Shown: positions 22,341 through 31,830 of the stretch, in pieces
Layout: each line of letters opens with the position of its first letter
Numbering within the stretch: the stretch's first letter is position 1
DNA from: Flaccisagitta enflata
Lineage: Eukaryota > Chaetognatha > Sagittoidea > Aphragmophora
DNA: 64,000 bases
Direction of reading: 5' to 3'
NCBI GenBank assembly: GCA_965153355.1
Contig: OZ231127.1
Span: forward strand, 3,658,001-3,722,000
Made by a program: the position numbers and the translations under genes
The notes under the pieces: model-generated
Told to the model about the DNA's origin: nothing
Databases searched by the model: none
The model's input: only the letters and a program-made list of their open reading frames with translations

Positions 22341-22434
22341 TATTTGAAGATCTTTGTCACGACGGAAAAATGGACAACTGAAGTCGAAGTCACGATCCCG
22401 ATTCTCAATGAATACGTCAGCGCCACTGTTGGCC
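22300..22434 (+). CDS. IgGFc-binding-type domain gene, exon a
   Basis: The 135-bp exon lies between CTCTCAG and GTGAGT, entry and exit phase 1. It reads HGYLKIFVTTEKWTTEVEV then TIPILNEYVSATVG. The pattern of alternating hydrophobics with VTT..T.V.V.IP fits the first strands of the IgGFc-binding N-terminal domain, known from mucus and extracellular proteins (FCGBP-like) and many invertebrate secreted proteins. The next exon continues the domain in phase. No signal peptide exon was found upstream. The 5' junction is copied about 14 times upstream and the 3' junction about 6 times downstream. Family assignment rests on the whole six-exon chain rather than on this exon alone. Confidence 0.65.
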
Positions 22435-22473
22435 GTGAGTAGAAACTATGATAAGTTTTAACCTGCTATGTTG

Positions 22474-22528
<55 letters not shown>

Positions 22529-23000
22529 GGTCTATTCATCCATCAGCGCCACTGTTGGTCGTGAGTGAAAACCACAATGACTGCATAACCCGCTATGTCG
22601 GTCTGTCTGTCATGTCCATCCATCTTTCCATCAATCAGTGCCATTGTTGACCGTGAGTGAAGTTCACAATGACTTAACAACCTACTATGTTGGTCGGTCT
22701 GTCTGTCGGTCTGTTTATCCATCAGCCCTACCTTCAAGCGTCAGCAGAAACCACAATGACGTTTAAACTCACTATGTATGTCTGTCTGTCATGTCTGTCA
22801 TTTTGATCAGCGCCACCCTCAACCGTGGGTAATGTCCAAAATGACTGTATAACCCGCCATGTCGGTTTGTCTGTCTATGGGTCTGTCAATTCGTCAGTGC
22901 CACCGTCGAGCGTAAGTAAATTCCACAATGACTCTTCAACCCGCTATCAGCGCTTTCAGCGCCACCTTCCACCATGAGCAAAAACCACGAGGGTTTTAAG
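22410..23000. repeat. about 115-bp tandem array containing exon 3' end plus splice donor
   Basis: The true junction GTCAGCGCCACTGTTGGCC|GTGAGT is followed by six or so degenerate copies (CAGCGCCACTGTTGGTCGTG, CAGTGCCATTGTTGACCGTG and others), each keeping a GTGAGT-like donor. Each unit also carries CCGCTATGTCGGTCTGTC, which looks like the left core of a tri-box element caught up in the duplication. Confidence 0.85.
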
Positions 23001-23385
23001 TCAGGTGCTATGAACCCGCTTGGTTTATCTGTCAGTCAGTCAGTTGGTTGGCCCTTTGGTTGGTTTGGTCTACACTCAAAACATGTTATGCATTTCATGT
23101 TATCAACCCCATCTACTTTGAAGGTGTCTCTAGTCAGAAACAATCGCGTTTTTAACAGGCCACTTGGTCGATCACTACTTTCATTCATTTGCATCGCTCA
23201 CTCCACTCACTCGCTCTGCAGTACTCCGCTTCGCTATGTTTGCTCCGTTCACAGGCTCGCTCACTCACTTCGTTCACTTCCACGTGGGACAGTTGAAATT
23301 CATTAATATTTGTTCACACTGTAAACGCGTTCAACGGGAACAAACGCGTTTTTTATCTTCACTAGAAACATGCCTTTTCTTTCAG

Positions 23386-23547
23386 CTCATGACTTGTGGG
23401 AGTATGAGATTCCCAAACCTGAAAAAGTTCGCATTTCGAGAAGTGATTGGGGCAAAAATGTGCCAAAAGTGGTTTACGTCAACGCAGATCACGACATTGG
23501 AATTTACGCCATCAATAGAAGGAACAAAACCACAGATGGGTTTCTAG
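23386..23547 (+). CDS. IgGFc-binding-type domain gene, exon b
   Basis: The acceptor TTTTCTTTCAG ends at 23385 and the donor is CTAG|GTTTGT. The exon is 162 bp, phase 1 to phase 1, matching exon a. It reads HDLWEYEIPKPEKVRISRSD then WGKNVPKVVYVNADHDIGIY and AINRRNKTTDGFL. The string V.VNADHDIGIYAIN..... TDGFL is the most diagnostic part: IgGFc-binding domains carry a V.S.D.DI.VY..N......DGFLALP segment here. Expected location is extracellular. The last 60 or so bases plus the donor are repeated in tandem downstream. Confidence 0.75.
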   Translation, partial: LMTCGSMRFPNLKKFAFREVIGAKMCQKWFTSTQITTLEFTPSIEGTKPQMGF

Positions 23548-24150
23548 GTTTGTTTGTTCAGTTATGTATCAATACATATAGTAATGCATCACAACATTGG
23601 AATCTTCACAATGAAAGGAACAAAACCATGGATGGGTTTCTAAGTTTGTTTGTTTAATTATGTATGAATAATTATTCTAACGGATCGCAACATTGGAATC
23701 TAAGCCATCAATCGAAGGAACGAAACCACAGATGGGTTTCTAGGTTTGTTTGTTCAATTATGTATAAATACATATAATAACGGATCACGACATTGACATC
23801 TACACCATCAATCGAAGAAACAAAACCACAGATGGGTTTTTAGGTTCGTTTGTTCAATTATGTATGAATACATATAGTTTGCTTAATCATGTATGAATAC
23901 TTATTCTAACGGATCACGACATTAGAATCTACGCCATCAATTGAAGGAACAAAACCACAGATGGGTGTCTAGGTTTGTTGTCTGATTATGCGGGGATATG
24001 TGAATAGATTTATTATTGGACCACAACATTAGAAGCTACGTTATTAACTGAAGGTATAAAACTACAGCTGCAGGTTTGTTGTCTGCATATGTGTGGATAT
24101 GTAAATACATTTATTATTGGACCATGACATTAGATTCTACGCTATCATGC
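23484..24150. repeat. about 110-bp tandem array containing exon b 3' end plus donor
   Basis: Each unit has GATCACGACATTGGAATCTA, CCATCAATCGAAGGAACAAA, ACCACAGATGGGTTTCTAG and then GTTTGTTTGTTCAATTATG. About six extra units follow the true exon, decaying towards 24150. Several copies carry frameshifts or stops relative to the exon, so they are not extra coding exons as they stand. Confidence 0.88.
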
Positions 24151-24214
24151 ACTTATATTGGCATTTTTGTACAGATGTAATTTGAAAGAGTGTTACCGTT
24201 TCTTTACCTTAAAC

Positions 24215-24267
24215 ACACACAGACACACACAGACACACACACACTCACACACACAGACACACACACA

Positions 24268-24364
<97 letters not shown>
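24215..24364. repeat. CA microsatellite upstream of exon c
   Basis: CA with CAGA and CATT interruptions, ending about 20 bp before the acceptor at 24385. Confidence 0.97.
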
Positions 24365-24366
<2 letters not shown>

Positions 24367-24385
24367 TTATACCCCTCACAAGCAG

Positions 24386-24546
24386 TAAATAACGATCTTC
24401 TTTACCCTCGCATTTCTGTAAAAGCATTACCAGAGGACCTTGCCAGGACCAAATACATCCTTGCATCTTATCCTGGATATGCAAGAAAAATTGGTGGCAG
24501 ACGAAGATACAACCAACCCAGTCAAGTGGCCATAGTCGCATACAAG
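24386..24546 (+). CDS. IgGFc-binding-type domain gene, exon c
   Basis: The acceptor CCTCACAAGCAG ends at 24385 and the donor is ACAAG|GTCAGT. Entry phase 1 matches exon b and exit phase is 0. It reads NNDLLYPRISVKALPEDLAR, TKYILASYPGYARKIGGRRR and YNQPSQVAIVAYK. LP.DL..TKY..ASYP followed by PSQ..IVA corresponds to the LP.....Y.V.SYP....PSQ.LIVA segment of IgGFc-binding domains. The insert with ARKIGGRRRYNQ is unusually basic. The 27 bases before the donor form the unit of a 30-bp array downstream. Confidence 0.75.
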
Positions 24547-24645
24547 GTCAGTCAAATGGCCACAGTTACATACAAGTACAGTCAAGTGGCCACAGTTGCA
24601 TACAAGTTCATTCAAGTAGCCGTAGTTGCATACAAGGTCAGTTTA
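24517..24645. repeat. 30-bp array of exon c end plus donor, left part
   Basis: GTCAGTCAAGTGGCCACAGT followed by TGCATACAAG, about four units. The period is a multiple of three and the frame stays open through this part, so use of a later donor would add 10-residue SQVATVAYK-like modules. The array is broken at 24646 by a 4.2-kb insertion and resumes at 28856. Confidence 0.88.
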
Positions 24646-24659
24646 CAGTCTATGGACAT

Positions 24660-25690
24660 TTTGGTATCTTGAAATCTTGAAATACATGTATTTCTCTGGG
24701 TATCTAGTCTACGCGAGTACAATTGATTTCAGTTATTTTTCCAGATGGATTGCAAGTAAGCCAAAAACCCTATACAGTGCAGTTAAAACATAATGGATAA
24801 AAGCGACTTTAGAATAACGGCATGATTATAAAACGAAAGGGAAATCCACTTTTGTTGTTGGAAGCTTGAAAGCTGCAAACCAGATAAGAAACAGTTCGGA
24901 TAAGATTGTTGAATAAGACAATATGAGATGATATCTGAGTGTCTTGTAAGGGGTCCTCCGTCCCATTATCCAACTCCCAACAGCCTTCAGGTCGACGTTC
25001 TGCAAATTGCAGGCGTAAGGAAGGCATGGAAACACGGATATCTTCATGGATGGCGTTGATGAGTGAACTAGGCTGTAGGGAGAGCAAATCTAGGAGAGTG
25101 GAGGAGGAAGATTTGTTAGATCACAGAAATTTGGTAATGTAAATGGGGGCAAAGACGACAGGACTGCTACAGGCTGACAGATCAGCCTGGAGGGAACCTG
25201 ACATGCAATGCCCCACCAGATAGGCATGAGCGTGCATTGATAAGAGCTTACGTAGTCTTAGGTGATAAGATTCCATTTGAAAGAAAATAAAGGGAATGGA
25301 CCTGGGGAAATGGACCCATAGCCACGGGACGACCTAGTGGGAATGGGACCCAACTCTACAAAAACAAATAGGAGGACAAATTACTCCACTGCAATATAAC
25401 AGTTTCTAGTCTCTTCTTCAATGATAATTCTGATGCACGCCCAAGCCAAAAGTATGGTTTGTCTTTTACTTAGTTTACGAGTGCCCCAGTTAGCACCCAC
25501 GCATGGTCTGTCAGTTTGAATTTAAAATTGCATAAATCAATCTCTTTTTTTTGATTAAGGCTTTAAAATAAGTTATCTTACAACTGATAGGCTGAGATAC
25601 TATAAATTTGCAAGTGGACTTAAGAATACTTTCATAGAGTTAAGATATGAGATGTAGGAAAAAAAAAGCAGATTGAATTCATTGCAATTA
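24660..25690. other. unassigned part of the 4.2-kb insertion
   Basis: No recognisable gene; frames are short. Lies 3' of the LINE on the LINE's strand. Confidence 0.4.
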
Positions 25691-25719
25691 TTTATTAATA
25701 GTTTTTTTTGTCAAAGGGG

Positions 25720-26235
25720 TTTACGACACTGCCCAATTACAGTGCTTCCCAGGATTACTTAATAACAGTTTATCATTGTTGGCTATTTTTAGAATAAAGT
25801 GAACGACACTGGCTAGGCCCAGTGCAACGCATAATGACTTGTTACTGGTATTTCTTTTAGAGCTGTCAGTTTAGGGTTAGTAAACGACACTGGCAAGTTC
25901 CAGTGCTTCGCAGGATTACTTAATAACAGTTTGTCATTGTTGGCTATTTTTAGAATAAAGTGAACGACACTGGCTAGGCCCAGTGCAACGCATAATGACT
26001 TGTTACTGGTGTTTCTTTTAGAGCTGTCAGTTTAGGGTTAGTAAACGACACTGGCAAATTCCAGTGCTTCGCAAAACAACTTGTTTGGGGTATATTCTTG
26101 AATAAATATGTTTAGGTTATTAAACGACACTAGCTAGATCTAGTGCAACGCAAAAAAAAAATAATCATTGATGGTATTAATTTGACATAGATAAGTTTAG
26201 AAGTTAGTAAACGGCACTGGCGGGTTCCAGTACCA
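25720..26235. repeat. about 80-bp tandem array, each unit with a CACTGG/CCAGTG hairpin
   Basis: Seven units in which AAACGACACTGG, a 5-6 nt loop and CCAGTG recur. The stems start at about 25727, 25807, 25888, 25968, 26049, 26128 and 26214. The sixth unit has CACTAG/CTAGTG, a compensated change. Tails alternate between CTTCGCAG and CAACGCA. On the LINE strand this is downstream of the reverse transcriptase stop, so it may be LINE 3' untranslated sequence. Confidence 0.85.
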
Positions 26236-26505
26236 GAGCAGAAGTAGAGCTATAGCAATTCTCCATCTAATTTTGTGACAATAGTTGTCGGACTAATAAA
26301 CCACCCTATCCCATGGCAGGTTTGGAGAGTGCCCATAGCATTGACTGATGAGGCTAAGAAGTGAAGAAAGGGTGTAGGTCATATGAGGACTGAGCAATCA
26401 TTGTAAGGACATATGAAATATGACATAGGACAAAGGACGTAGCATGAGACAAAGAGGAAGAAGGACGAGAGAGGCGATGGATGATGAAGGGAGAAAAAGA
26501 ATGAA

Positions 26506-28320
26506 TCAGTGAAATTTCCTGTCAGAGCAAAGGGGGTTAGTACATTCACATTTTTCGAGGTAATTTTGGAGCAAGAGCTCTTTAGTTTCTTTTTTAAAAC
26601 GTTTTTTTGAGTCTATTTGCTTGATATTATCAGGTAAGTCATTCCAGAGTGAGGGTGCCAGACAAGGGAAAGAACGTTTGTTCCCAATTGATGAAAGAGG
26701 GGGAAGCTTAACATTATTTGGATGTTGGCTTGCTGACCTAAGATTGTGATTTGAGTTTTCTCCATAGAGATGCTGTTGATAGTCATAGATGTCAGGCCCT
26801 ATTCCTTTTGTCATGTTGTACATGAGGCTAATACATTGGTGCCTGTGCTGATCAGGTAGTTTTAGTAGTTTAAGTTTTTTCATGCGGGGTTCACTGTGTG
26901 CGAGCCAATGTGATTTAGATATTATTTGTATAGCTTTTTTTTGTATTCCAACTATTCTTTTTAAGTTCTTTTCAAACGTTGCTCCCCATACTTCAAGTCC
27001 ATAGCAAAGGTGAGAAAAGATAAGAGAGTTATAAATAGTGAGAAGTGAACAAGTAGGAAGACTTTTTTTGACTCGATTCAACACACCTGTGTTTTTAGCC
27101 ATTTTGTTTGCGACTTTGTTACAGTGGTTTTCCCATGTGAGATGCTCATCTAGAGTTATTCCTAGAAATGTAGTGTCTTTTTCACATTCTAAGATTGAGC
27201 CATCAAGTATTACGTCAGGAATACCCTCAGACAGATCATATCCTTTTTTTCTAAAGCAGACAAGTTTAGTTTTATCAACGTTCAGTTTAAGCTTATTGGC
27301 CTTAAAGTAGTCACTCAAACTGTCAAGTTCAGCATTTAGGGTTGTCACAAGTTCATTGATATTTTTTCCTTTTATGACAAGGTTAGTATCATCAGCAAAC
27401 ATAACAGGAATCACTTTGTCCAAAGCTGCAGGTAGGTCATTAATGTATATCAAAAACAGAAGAGGACCTAGGATGCTTCCCTGTGGTACACCGTATAGAA
27501 TTGGGGCCAAGGAGCTTTTGGTACCATCCATATCAACATATTGTTGCCTATTTGTGAGGTAAGATCGTATCCAGGATAACCATTTCCCTCTAATACCATA
27601 GTGATCAAGCTTCATGAGTAAAATTTCATGGTCAAGAGTATCAAAAGCTTTTGAGAGATCACAAAAAACTCCTATTGAAAGTTCATTTTCCTTCATTGCA
27701 TTTTCTATGGTTTTGAGAAAATCTAGAGTGGCATGTGTGGTGTTGTGCCCCTTTCTAAACCCGTATTGTGATTTAAATAGTATTCCGTACCGCACCAGGA
27801 AATGAAATATCTTATTGTATACAAGTTTCTCAATAATTTTTGAAAAAATTGGCAGCAAGGATATTGGCCTGTAATTGGTAAAAAGGTATTTTTCTCCCTT
27901 GTTTTTGTGAACAGGAATAACTCTTGCTATTTTACTCATAGCAGGACACTTACCAGATGATAGAGAGCAGTTGATCAAGTGCACAAACATCGGCGCCAAA
28001 ATGTCCATATCACCAAGAATAACCTTTTGAGAAAGCCCATAGGCATCACAACTGGTCTTTGGATGAAGAAGCCGGCAAGCGTTCATGACATCCTGCCTAG
28101 TAAAACGACAAGTCAATAGTTGATGGGTTACACGTTCTTTGTTTTTAGATAGGAAGAATGAGGGATCCTTTCTGGATTCACCCACACTTTTATTGGTATC
28201 TGGCCCAACAGCAGAGTAATATGCATTCATGTTGTTAGATATTTGTTGTTTGTCTGTCATCCAGGTGTCATTGTGGAAAAAGGTAGATGGAAAGCCTGAT
28301 TTGTCATTAACTTTGCCCAT
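26506..28320 (-). CDS. LINE (non-LTR retrotransposon) reverse transcriptase
   Basis: 604 residues beginning at an in-frame ATG, though the true protein continues upstream. Reverse transcriptase motifs in order: NYRPISLLPIFSKIIEKL near residue 149, QYGFRKGHNTTHATLDF near 185, CDLSKAFDTLDHE near 220 (catalytic Asp), GVPQGSILGPLLFLIYIND near 277, FADDTNL near 308 (catalytic DD), then a C-terminal region ending SLWNDLPDNI...C-rich, typical of jockey/CR1/Rex-like LINEs. No RNase H or endonuclease was found in the window, so the element is 5' truncated. Only one in-frame stop separates it from the upstream linker frame, suggesting a fairly recent insertion. The exact clade is not determined. Confidence 0.92.
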   Translation of the reverse strand: MGKVNDKSGFPSTFFHNDTWMTDKQQISNNMNAYYSAVGPDTNKSVGESRKDPSFFLSKNKERVTHQLLTCRFTRQDVMNACRLLHPKTSCDAYGLSQKVILGDMDILAPMFVHLINCSLSSGKCPAMSKIARVIPVHKNKGEKYLFTNYRPISLLPIFSKIIEKLVYNKIFHFLVRYGILFKSQYGFRKGHNTTHATLDFLKTIENAMKENELSIGVFCDLSKAFDTLDHEILLMKLDHYGIRGKWLSWIRSYLTNRQQYVDMDGTKSSLAPILYGVPQGSILGPLLFLIYINDLPAALDKVIPVMFADDTNLVIKGKNINELVTTLNAELDSLSDYFKANKLKLNVDKTKLVCFRKKGYDLSEGIPDVILDGSILECEKDTTFLGITLDEHLTWENHCNKVANKMAKNTGVLNRVKKSLPTCSLLTIYNSLIFSHLCYGLEVWGATFEKNLKRIVGIQKKAIQIISKSHWLAHSEPRMKKLKLLKLPDQHRHQCISLMYNMTKGIGPDIYDYQQHLYGENSNHNLRSASQHPNNVKLPPLSSIGNKRSFPCLAPSLWNDLPDNIKQIDSKKRFKKETKELLLQNYLEKCECTNPLCSDRKFH

Positions 28321-28359
28321 TGCCTTTCGTATGATATTCCATTGCTCCTTTATATTATT

Positions 28360-28722
28360 TCAATTCTCTGATAACTTTTTCTTGTAGTAATCATGTTCAG
28401 CTTTACGACAGTTTGCAACAATCTCATTTCTTATAAGTTTGTAGTCATCTCTTCTTCCAGGTTGCCTTGATAATCGATCGCGTCTTTTCATTTTTCTTAT
28501 TATTTCAGTTGTCATCCAAGGTTCCCTTGGGTAATGATCCCATTTAACTTCAAAAGTTTTTGTTGTCAGAGAGTCATTGTAAAATGAGCAGTATTTGTCT
28601 TGTATTTGTAGATATGTCTGCAGTTTGGTATATTTCAATCCGTTGAAATCTTTCATTCTGGTATATTTCAACCGGTTAAAATCTCTCATTTTGACACCTT
28701 TCAACAGGTTGAAATCTCTCAT
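28360..28722 (-). pseudogene. LINE linker region upstream of the reverse transcriptase
   Basis: Same frame as the reverse transcriptase, separated by one TGA and 13 codons. It contains PWMTTEIIRKMKRRDRLSRQ, YKLIRNEIVANCRKAEHDYY and KKLSEN, the usual basic linker between endonuclease and reverse transcriptase in jockey/CR1-type elements. The first 30 or so residues (MRDFN.LK repeats) come from the terminal hairpin repeat and are not LINE protein. The endonuclease domain is absent. Confidence 0.8.
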
Positions 28723-28836
28723 TCTACAAGATTAATATCAGTAGAATGAAAGATTTCAACCCGTTGAAATATGCCGTAATGAGAGATTTCAACGGTTTTA
28801 AATGTACCAAACTGCTGACATATCTACAAATACCGA
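28606..28836. repeat. large inverted repeat at the LINE 5' side
   Basis: GTAGATATGTCTGCAGTTTG and three TTTCAACCNGTTGAAATCTC units face two inverted GAGATTTCAACGGTTT-type units and CAAACTGCTGACATATCTAC across a 13-bp loop near 28737. Each TTTCAACCNGTTGAAA unit is itself palindromic. This may be a fold created by LINE twin priming, or part of the DNA element end. Confidence 0.75.
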
Positions 28837-28855
28837 AATGTCCATAGACTGTTTA

Positions 28856-29300
28856 ATGGCTATGGGTGCATACAGGGTCAGTCAAGTGGCAACAGTTGCA
28901 TACAAGATCGGTCAAGTTGCCACAGTCGCATACTAGGTCATTCAAGTAGCCGAGGTTGCATACATGGTGATTAGAGTAGCCATAGTTGTATACAAAGTCA
29001 GTTTAATGGCCATAGGTGCATACAGGGTCAGTCAAGTGGCCGCAGTAGCATACAAATTCAGTCAGGTAGGTGCAAACAAGATCCATCAAGTCACCATAGG
29101 TTAGTTAAATGGCTTTTGTTGCTTACAAGTCCGGTCTCCTGGCCTTAGCCACAAACAAGGTCATTTGTACGGCCAAAGTTGCAAATAAGGTTACTTAAGT
29201 GGCCATAGGTGCATACTAGGTCAGTCAAGTGGCCAGAGTCGCATAAAAGGTCAGTCAAGTGGCCAAAGTTGCATATAACCGATAAAAGGTGGTATGTGGC
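28856..29300. repeat. 30-bp array of exon c end plus donor, right part
   Basis: About 14 more degenerate units of GTCAGTCAAGTGGCCACAGT/TGCATACAAG, continuing the array interrupted at 24646. Confidence 0.85.
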
Positions 29301-29433
29301 CATGGTTACATCCAAGGTATCTCCGAATGATTTTGCCCCGATTCTGTACAAATCCTTTTTCTCAATCAAATGGTAGAAGCCTTTCATTCAGATTTGATGC
29401 TCTCTAGTCTAAAGAAACTCATTTACTCTTTCA

Positions 29434-29524
29434 GGACAACACAAATTTCAACATTCAATTGAATTCAAAAGAATTGGTTACTCATTCAATAAACAAAGGC
29501 CAAGTGTTTGAATGGTTTATAAGA
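29434..29524 (+). CDS. IgGFc-binding-type domain gene, exon d
   Basis: The acceptor TTTACTCTTTCAG ends at 29433 and the donor is AGAG|GTGAGA. Entry phase 0 matches exon c. It reads DNTNFNIQLNSKELVTHSIN and KGQVFEWFIR. In IgGFc-binding domains the PSQ..IVA segment is followed by a DNTTV.I......LN.G..Y.. stretch, which this exon supplies. It is too short to stand out as a long open frame. Unlike its neighbours it has no junction-derived array; the next intron is short and made of GA/GACA repeats. Confidence 0.65.
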
Positions 29525-29662
29525 GGTGAGAGAGAGAGAAAGATAGACAGACAGACCGACCGACTGACAGATAGATGTAGATACACAGTTAGAGATAGCG
29601 ACAAAGACAGAAACAGACAGACACGATGAGACTGACAAATAGATCAAACGAGAGATGGACAG
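29525..29662 (+). repeat. short GA/GACA-rich intron
   Basis: GTGAGAGAGAG followed by AGACAGACAGACCGACC and AGACAGAAACAGACAGACAC. It has almost no pyrimidine tract before the assumed acceptor GGACAG (29657-29662), chosen because it keeps frame with exon e. A different nearby acceptor is possible. Confidence 0.45.
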
Positions 29663-29826
29663 TTATACAGACACTCGTGTTTATCTTTAACCCATCAGAT
29701 AAAAACTCCGAAGACGATTTGACGGGCGCCGTGGTGACGTCATCCAAGCCAATTGGCGTCTTCTCCGGCGCCATCTGCGCTAACGTACCTCAGGATAACG
29801 GACTCTGTGACCACATCGTTGAGCAG
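29663..29826 (+). CDS. IgGFc-binding-type domain gene, exon e
   Basis: Entry phase 1 from exon d; donor GAGCAG|GTATGT, exit phase 0. It reads TLVFIFNPSDKNSEDDLTGA, VVTSSKPIGVFSGAICANVP and QDNGLCDHIVEQ. DLTGA.V.SSKPI.VFSG..C.NVP......CDH.VEQ is the clearest IgGFc-binding domain signature in the window, with the two conserved cysteines. The frame is open from about 29623, so the exact 5' border is uncertain. The last 58 or so bases plus GTATGTTAAT are repeated downstream with a fixed 67-bp period. Confidence 0.85.
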
Positions 29827-30365
29827 GTATGTTAATGCCATTTACGCTGACGTACCTCAGAATAACGGACTCTGTGATCACATTGTTGTGCAGGTATGTT
29901 AATGCCATCTGCGCTAATGTACCTCAGGATACTGGACTCTGTGACCACATCATTGAGCAGGTTTGTTAATGCCATTTACGCTAACGTACCTCAGAATAAC
30001 AGACTCTGTGACCACATCGTTGAGCAGGTATGTTAATGCCATTTACGCTGACCTACCTCAGAATAACGATCTCTGTGACCACATTGTTGAGCAGGAATGC
30101 TAATGCCATTTACGCTAACATACCTCAGAATAATGGACTCTGTGACCACATCACTGAGCAGGTTTGTTAATGCCATTTACGCTAACGTACCTATGAACAA
30201 TGGACTCTGTGACCACATCATTGAGCAGGTATGTTAACGCCATTTACGCTAATGTACCTCAGAATAATGGACTCTGTGATCACATTGTTGAGCAGGTATG
30301 TAAATGCCATCTGCGCTTACTAGCCTCAGGATAACGGAATCTGCGACCACATTGTTGAATTCGTA
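29760..30365. repeat. 67-bp array of exon e end plus donor, 9 units
   Basis: Junctions corresponding to CAG|GT fall at 29826, 29893, 29960, 30027, 30094, 30161, 30228, 30295 and 30362, a strict 67-bp spacing despite many substitutions. Most copies keep a GTATGTT or GTTTGTT donor; the 30094 copy is GGAATGC. The period is not a multiple of three. Confidence 0.92.
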
Positions 30366-30569
30366 TGATTCCATTATGCCTTTAGCGCTAACGTACTTTA
30401 GAGTAACAGACTTTGTGAATGTTTACGCTATCTGCCTGTATGTATGTTCGGGTATAATGACTAAGTAATGAGGGATGTTGTTCCACCTATCATAATATTG
30501 GATTTGGAAGCGGGACAACGGATTGCAATAAATCAGCTTTACCTCGTCGTTTTAAACAGACACACGTAT

Positions 30570-30960
30570 TGGTTTTTCATTGGCATTGTGATCACTCAGT
30601 GGGGGCTTTCGGTGCCACTTTACTCGCCCGCCAAAAAGACAATATGCAAATAACTTCGACCCAAGGAGGTCTTTGCCACAAATGATTGATGGGAGTGATT
30701 TTTTTTTCTTATCATACCCGTATGACACAAATAATGTGAGACGTGAATGATTAACGCTCATAACGGGTGCCTCTTTTACATTGGGCCACAATTGTTTAGT
30801 TAATAATGTCGCTTTAACCTGAATAAACATTTTGTCAGTTCTGACTTTTTATGTTTAAATTGCAAATGCACTGGGAGCATATCATTACTCCTCTGTGACA
30901 GCAATATGCAAATGAGTTTGTGGTGCATGTTTAGACATAACCATTATCATCATCATCATC
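30570..30960. repeat. diverged repeat shared with 31985-32211 and 33542-33720
   Basis: GGCTTTCGGTGCCACTTTAC, GCCTCTTTTACATTGGGCCACAA, GCACTGGGAGCATA and GCAATATGCAAATGAG recur in order further downstream, where the copy is interrupted by 32212-33541. It ends in an ATC array in both places. Confidence 0.7.
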
Positions 30961-31110
30961 ATCAGATCATCATCATTATCAATTTATCATCATCATTGTC
31001 CCTGACGTCCCTCCCCGAACAGCCATGATCCTCACCATCATTATGATTATTGATCAATTATCAATTTATCATCATCTTCATCATCATTTTCATCATCTGA
31101 TGATCTGAAA
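30945..31110. repeat. ATC/ATT trinucleotide-rich block
   Basis: Interrupted ATCATC arrays around 30948-30990 and 31062-31100. Confidence 0.85.
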
Positions 31111-31263
31111 AGTATAAAACTTATGATGTTATTTCAAGAAGCCAATGCATGCACAACATTCTATCTCAATGAGAACCTTATTTAGAGTCAATTTGAAAGA
31201 AAATAAGGGGATTTTTTTTCCCGTCCATTTCTGTGTAAACTTGAAACAAGCCGTAAAAAAAAA

Positions 31264-31410
31264 TTAGGCCGGATACACCGCAATCCAGTCGCGGAGGGTT
31301 GGGCAGGAGCAGTAATGCGAAAACCACTCGGAATTCAAAAATGTGACCTACCGACCTACCGACCGACCCACCGACACGGCAAGGTGTAGAGTCGCGTGTC
31401 CGCGACTGAA
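31264..31410 (-). repeat. tri-box hairpin element, short subfamily, class I
   Basis: Right end GGCCTAATTT, then TGCGGTGTATCC, right box CGCGACTGGATTG, core with TTTTGAATTCCGAG and GCTCCTGCCCAACC, and stem AGTCGCG-GACA-CGCGACT. Confidence 0.85.
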
Positions 31411-31734
31411 AAGGTTCCGATCAAGCTAGAAAGTTGCGCATTGGCCTATTTGAAATAAAGTGACTATAGTGTTTAATTGCGATTTGCGAAAGGGTCGCAT
31501 GCGAGTGTCGATTTACGTTTAAGCATTAAGACCTAAGATGACCTAAGATGACTCAAAAGGGATATGAACGCCTGATTTTGTATGGAAGGGCTGATAAAAG
31601 ATGAAGGCGATTTTTCATGTCGCCAACAGTCCAACTATCTATTTCCGAAAGTGCTAATACAATCTGGATGAGTTTGCATTTACTGCTCATCAATTAGCGC
31701 CGCCAGAGATTTACCGTATTACCAGATAATTTTT

Positions 31735-31830
31735 TTTTTTCATGTGCGTCCTCACGCATCTACAACCTGTTATGTCCGTCCATCTGTCGGTCTGTCTGTC
31801 GGTCACGCTTTGATGGAAGCGGCAGAAAAA
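31735..31830 (+). repeat. tri-box left-end fragment, divergent box class
   Basis: A hairpin-like ATGTGCGTCCTCACGCAT followed by CTACAACCTGTTATGTCC and a GTCTGTCGGTC tract. The box sequence (GTGCGT/ACGCAT) differs from the main classes. Confidence 0.5.

Larger units (their letters stand above)
24646..28851. mobile_element. 4.2-kb inverted-repeat insertion carrying a LINE
   Basis: The ends CAGTCTATGGACATTT and, inverted, CAGTCTATGGACATTTCGGT are flanked by TTTA (24642-24645 and 28852-28855). An uninterrupted array unit at about 28998 reads CAGTTTAATGGCCATA, which is the expected empty site. Inside are a minus-strand reverse transcriptase frame, a tandem hairpin array and a large hairpin at the right end. 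Whether the LINE inserted into an older DNA element or the fold belongs to the LINE is unresolved. Confidence 0.65.

Noticed and set aside
27038-27805. Plus-strand frames inside the LINE
   Set aside because: Antisense shadows of the reverse transcriptase.
28856-29300. CRISPR-like 30-bp array
   Set aside because: Units are contiguous and degenerate with no spacers; they derive from the end of exon c.
29760-30365. CRISPR-like regular array
   Set aside because: The spacing is a strict 67 bp, but the whole unit repeats with no unique spacers, and it begins with exon and donor sequence of a eukaryotic gene.
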